A DNA stretch of 8,383 nucleotides from Bacteroidota bacterium (GTDB taxonomy: Bacteria > Bacteroidota > Bacteroidia > Bacteroidales > Paludibacteraceae), in assembly GCA_017860335.1 (NCBI GenBank), contig JAFNAU010000100.1:1-8383 (forward strand). Direction: 5' to 3'. The notes under the pieces are model-generated. The model ran no database searches, was not told where the DNA came from, and saw only the letters and a list, made by a program, of their open reading frames with translations. Each line of letters starts with the position of its first letter. Position 1 is the stretch's first letter. The position numbers and the translations under genes are program-made. Shown piece after piece: positions 6,165-8,383 of this stretch.

Positions 6165-7622
6165 TTATTTCTGAACAATTGATTTGTCATTTTTTACAAA
6201 CAGCCAAAGAATACCCGAAATGAACAGGGTAACCGCACAAATGAGGAATACCACTCCTTTATCTGCTGAATGATTGATAATTTCGCCCATTTTGAAACTG
6301 GCAACCATTTGCGGAAGCACTACCGACAGGTTGAAAATACCCATATAAAGTCCCATTTTTGTTTGATCTACCCGTTCGCTCATGATGGCGAATGGCAGTG
6401 AAACCACTGAACCCCATCCGATACCGGCGATGGCAATGAAAAGATAGTAAAGCGGTATTGATGTGGCGAAATAGAAAATGCCTCCGTAACCTGCTGCCAT
6501 GATGAAAATGGCTATGAGATGGGTTCGTACCATTCCCATTTTTTTTGCAATCGGATTGAGGACGAAAGCAGGTAAAACAGCGCTGATAAGGCTAAGTATG
6601 AAAAACGCCAGCGAATTGACTTTTCCGGCCGTTTCTCCCAGTTCCATTTTGTTGGTTAGAAAGAAAAAAGCATAAATAAACATGGTCTGTACACCCACCC
6701 AGGTAAAAGCATGAGCCAGAAGTATTTTCTGATAGTCGTTTGCATTTTTGGGAATTCTCAGCGCGTTGGTGAGAACCATAATGGCCGTTACGATGAAAAT
6801 TATTATTGAAATGAATTCTACAATACCAAAATTAATTCCGATGAAATGAACTTTTGCAGTAAAATCAACTCCGAAAAGTTTGGAAATCAAAACATAAATA
6901 CCGTAAACCAGCAATCCGGTGAGCGGTAGCAATGACATGACGATATCTTTTCCGGTTGAAGCCGATTTTGGTTTTGTTTCCTCACTTTCGTTGTTCAGAT
7001 AACGGGGTTCCTCAATCAGTAATGCCGGTATTATTGCAGCCAGCAGGGTGATGGCAGCTCCCACATAGATAAGGACCATATTTCCCATAATACCACCAAT
7101 AAAATATGCAAGCACAGCAAAAGTTCCGGAAATAGTCTGCATCCAGGTATAACCTTTGCTGCGTTCGTTCATGGTTGTACAGTCGGCTACGAGCGAGCGG
7201 GTAGGGTTGAGGCTGACGTTGATGGAGAGGTCGAGCAGCAGAGCTACAATGATTGCAATTGCCAGCAGTCCGGCTTTCGGGTCATTGCCACTGGCAAAAA
7301 TACTCTGGATGATACCAAGATTTGGCAATGCCAGCAGCATCAGGGCAGCCAGCATGCTACCTATTATAATCCAGGGACGACGACGCCCGCCCATGAACCA
7401 GGTTTTATCTGAAACTAACCCTACAAGCGGTTGTGCAATGATACCTGCAATAGGTCCGGCAGCCCAAACAATACCGATTTTGTCAATTTCAAGTCCGTAT
7501 CTGGTCGATAGTATCCAGCTGAGAGCCGAAATCTGAACCGACAGTGCAAACCCCATTGCTGTGGAAGGCAGACTAAGAAGAACAAAAAAGGGATTTGATT
7601 TTTTCTTTTGTATGTCCAACAT
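6165..7622 (-). CDS. MFS transporter, SLC45/GPH-like sugar transporter type
   Basis: A 485-aa inner-membrane carrier resembling the sucrose/maltose-type (SLC45, GPH-like) branch of the major facilitator superfamily, which moves sugars with a cation. Key blocks: AAGPIAGIIAQPLVGLVSDK at 54-73 then GGRRRPW at 78-84 (loop 2-3 motif), NPTRSLVAD at 139-147 in helix 4, HAFTWVGVQTMFIY at 304-317 (canonical helix 7), and GLYMGIFNLSVVLPQ at 424-438 in helix 11. The termini are short. Between canonical helices 6 and 7 are two further hydrophobic stretches (about 228-248 and 262-287), giving about 14 segments rather than 12. It begins 47 nt after the EngB stop, with no terminator between, so read-through from engB is possible. 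A hairpin terminator follows. The actual sugar is unknown; no glycoside hydrolase or phosphorylase gene lies nearby to suggest one. Confidence 0.85.
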   Translation of the reverse strand: MLDIQKKKSNPFFVLLSLPSTAMGFALSVQISALSWILSTRYGLEIDKIGIVWAAGPIAGIIAQPLVGLVSDKTWFMGGRRRPWIIIGSMLAALMLLALPNLGIIQSIFASGNDPKAGLLAIAIIVALLLDLSINVSLNPTRSLVADCTTMNERSKGYTWMQTISGTFAVLAYFIGGIMGNMVLIYVGAAITLLAAIIPALLIEEPRYLNNESEETKPKSASTGKDIVMSLLPLTGLLVYGIYVLISKLFGVDFTAKVHFIGINFGIVEFISIIIFIVTAIMVLTNALRIPKNANDYQKILLAHAFTWVGVQTMFIYAFFFLTNKMELGETAGKVNSLAFFILSLISAVLPAFVLNPIAKKMGMVRTHLIAIFIMAAGYGGIFYFATSIPLYYLFIAIAGIGWGSVVSLPFAIMSERVDQTKMGLYMGIFNLSVVLPQMVASFKMGEIINHSADKGVVFLICAVTLFISGILWLFVKNDKSIVQK

Positions 7623-7669
7623 CTTCTTTTGTGTTTTTAATGATTAGTATTCATGTTAATTGAAACTTA

Positions 7670-8266
7670 TCAGAGAGATTTGTTTATTTCTTCGATGTAG
7701 TTGAGCACTTCATCACGTCCGTTTTTCTTTTCACTTGACGTAATAAATACCGGGGGCAGTTCTTCCCAGTTTTCCAGCAGTTTAGTCTTGTATAATCCAA
7801 TATTGTCCCTCAGTTTTGTAACGGGCAACTTATCGGCTTTTGTGAAAATGATTGAAAAAGGAATGCCGTTTTCGCCCAGCCATTCCATAAATTCCAGATC
7901 AATCTTCTGAGGCTCGTGGCGGCAATCTATCAGAACGAAAAGATTAACCAGCTGTTCGCGGTAAAGGATATAACTCTCAATGATGTCTTTAAGCTGTTCG
8001 CGCATCTTTTTTCCGGTGCTGGCATAGCCGTATCCGGGTAAATCTACTACATACCAATCGTCGTTGATAATAAAGTGATTAATCAGAAGGGTCTTGCCGG
8101 GTTTTGAAGAAGTCATGGCCAGCCCCTTTTTATTGCACAGCATATTTATCAGTGATGATTTTCCTACGTTGGATCGTCCGATAAATGCATATTCCGGTTT
8201 CGTTCCTTCGGGACATTTCTTGTAATCGGTATTACTTATGACAAATTCTGCTGATTTTATTTCCAT
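7670..8266 (-). CDS. engB: Ribosome biogenesis GTPase EngB (YihA/YsxC)
   Basis: A 198-aa GTPase of the TrmE-Era-EngA-EngB-Septin group that takes part in late assembly of the large ribosomal subunit; family members are usually essential. All nucleotide-binding motifs are present: G1 GRSNVGKSS at 30-38, the G2 region KPGKT at 56-60, G3 DLPGYGYA at 75-82, G4 TKAD at 142-145 and G5 around SS at 177-178. The N-terminus (MEIKSAEFVISNTDYKKCPE) aligns with typical Bacteroidota EngB proteins, which supports the ATG at 8266. Length is normal (about 195-210 aa). It follows the partial membrane-protein gene by 18 nt and precedes the MFS gene by 47 nt, so it probably lies inside a longer transcript. Nothing odd is seen in it. 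Confidence 0.97.
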   Translation of the reverse strand: MEIKSAEFVISNTDYKKCPEGTKPEYAFIGRSNVGKSSLINMLCNKKGLAMTSSKPGKTLLINHFIINDDWYVVDLPGYGYASTGKKMREQLKDIIESYILYREQLVNLFVLIDCRHEPQKIDLEFMEWLGENGIPFSIIFTKADKLPVTKLRDNIGLYKTKLLENWEELPPVFITSSEKKNGRDEVLNYIEEINKSL

Positions 8267-8284
8267 TTTTGATAGTGATGTGAA

Positions 8285-8383
8285 TTATGAAAGTTGTTGG
8301 TTTGAAATCTTAGTATTTTTTTCCCGGAATAACCACAACCCTGCAAATGTAATTATTCCGTTCAACATGAGCAACTCGTAACT
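8285..8383 (-). CDS. C-terminal tail of a membrane protein, possibly a Na+:solute symporter (partial)
   Basis: The minus strand is open from the window edge to a TAA at 8287-8285, giving the last 32 residues of a protein whose start lies outside. The peptide has one hydrophobic helix (YELLMLNGIITFAGLWLF) followed by a charged, polar cytosolic-type tail (REKNTKISNQQLS). The pattern 'YE-LLMLNGIITFAGLWL' recalls the last helix of Bacteroidota sodium:solute symporters, but 32 residues are too few to be sure. It ends 18 nt before the EngB start, so the two genes are probably co-transcribed. Confidence 0.55.
   Translation of the reverse strand, partial: SYELLMLNGIITFAGLWLFREKNTKISNQQLS

Noticed and set aside
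7156..7536. Plus-strand 126-codon frame opposite the MFS gene
   Set aside because: Its rather hydrophobic sequence simply mirrors the codons of the membrane helices on the other strand. No independent start signals are seen.
7623..7669. TAAGTTTC as a promoter for the MFS gene
   Set aside because: It misses the TAnnTTTG consensus at the final G and has no -33 partner; chance is likely in such AT-rich sequence.

Overview
The window looks like ordinary chromosome from a Bacteroidota bacterium, probably of the Bacteroidales type. The reasons are moderate GC with A-rich gene starts lacking clear Shine-Dalgarno sites, two TAnnTTTG promoter-like elements, an EngB N-terminus and a FecCD/FecE/FecB-type transporter typical of that phylum, and an 'aaacagcc...ggctgttt' terminator. 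Species cannot be fixed from the sequence. Every supported gene lies on the minus strand, so transcription runs from position 8383 towards 1.

In transcription order (high to low coordinates): (i) 8285-8383 is the C-terminal tail of a membrane protein cut by the window edge. (ii) 7670-8266 is EngB/YihA, the essential ribosome-assembly GTPase. (iii) 6165-7622 is a sugar-type (SLC45/GPH-like) MFS transporter that seems to carry two extra membrane segments in its middle. (iv) A 105-nt gap (6060-6164) holds a good intrinsic-terminator hairpin and a promoter-like box upstream of it. (v) 2378-6059 is a compact four-gene operon: a substrate-binding lipoprotein, a GNAT acetyltransferase, a FecCD permease and a FecE/BtuD ATPase. 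It is a complete importer for an iron-siderophore, haem or corrinoid type ligand, with an acetyltransferase in the middle. (vi) A 125-nt AT-rich gap (2253-2377) holds a weak hairpin and a promoter-like box. (vii) 824-2252 is a secreted NlpC/P60 peptidase with three C-terminal LysM modules, broken inside the first LysM by what appears to be a 26-nt net deletion. (viii) 43-780 is a SIMPL (DUF541/YggE-like) envelope protein, followed at 1-32 by a perfect 12-bp terminator stem.

Functionally, the window joins housekeeping ribosome assembly, nutrient import (a sugar-type MFS and a metal-complex ABC importer) and cell-envelope maintenance. No stretch longer than 300 bases lacks a gene. I see no tRNA, rRNA, CRISPR array, insertion sequence or phage gene, and no convincing new multi-gene system. 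The points most worth a second look are the broken LysM peptidase, the acetyltransferase embedded in the ABC importer operon, and the terminator-like hairpin that may sit inside that operon's leader.
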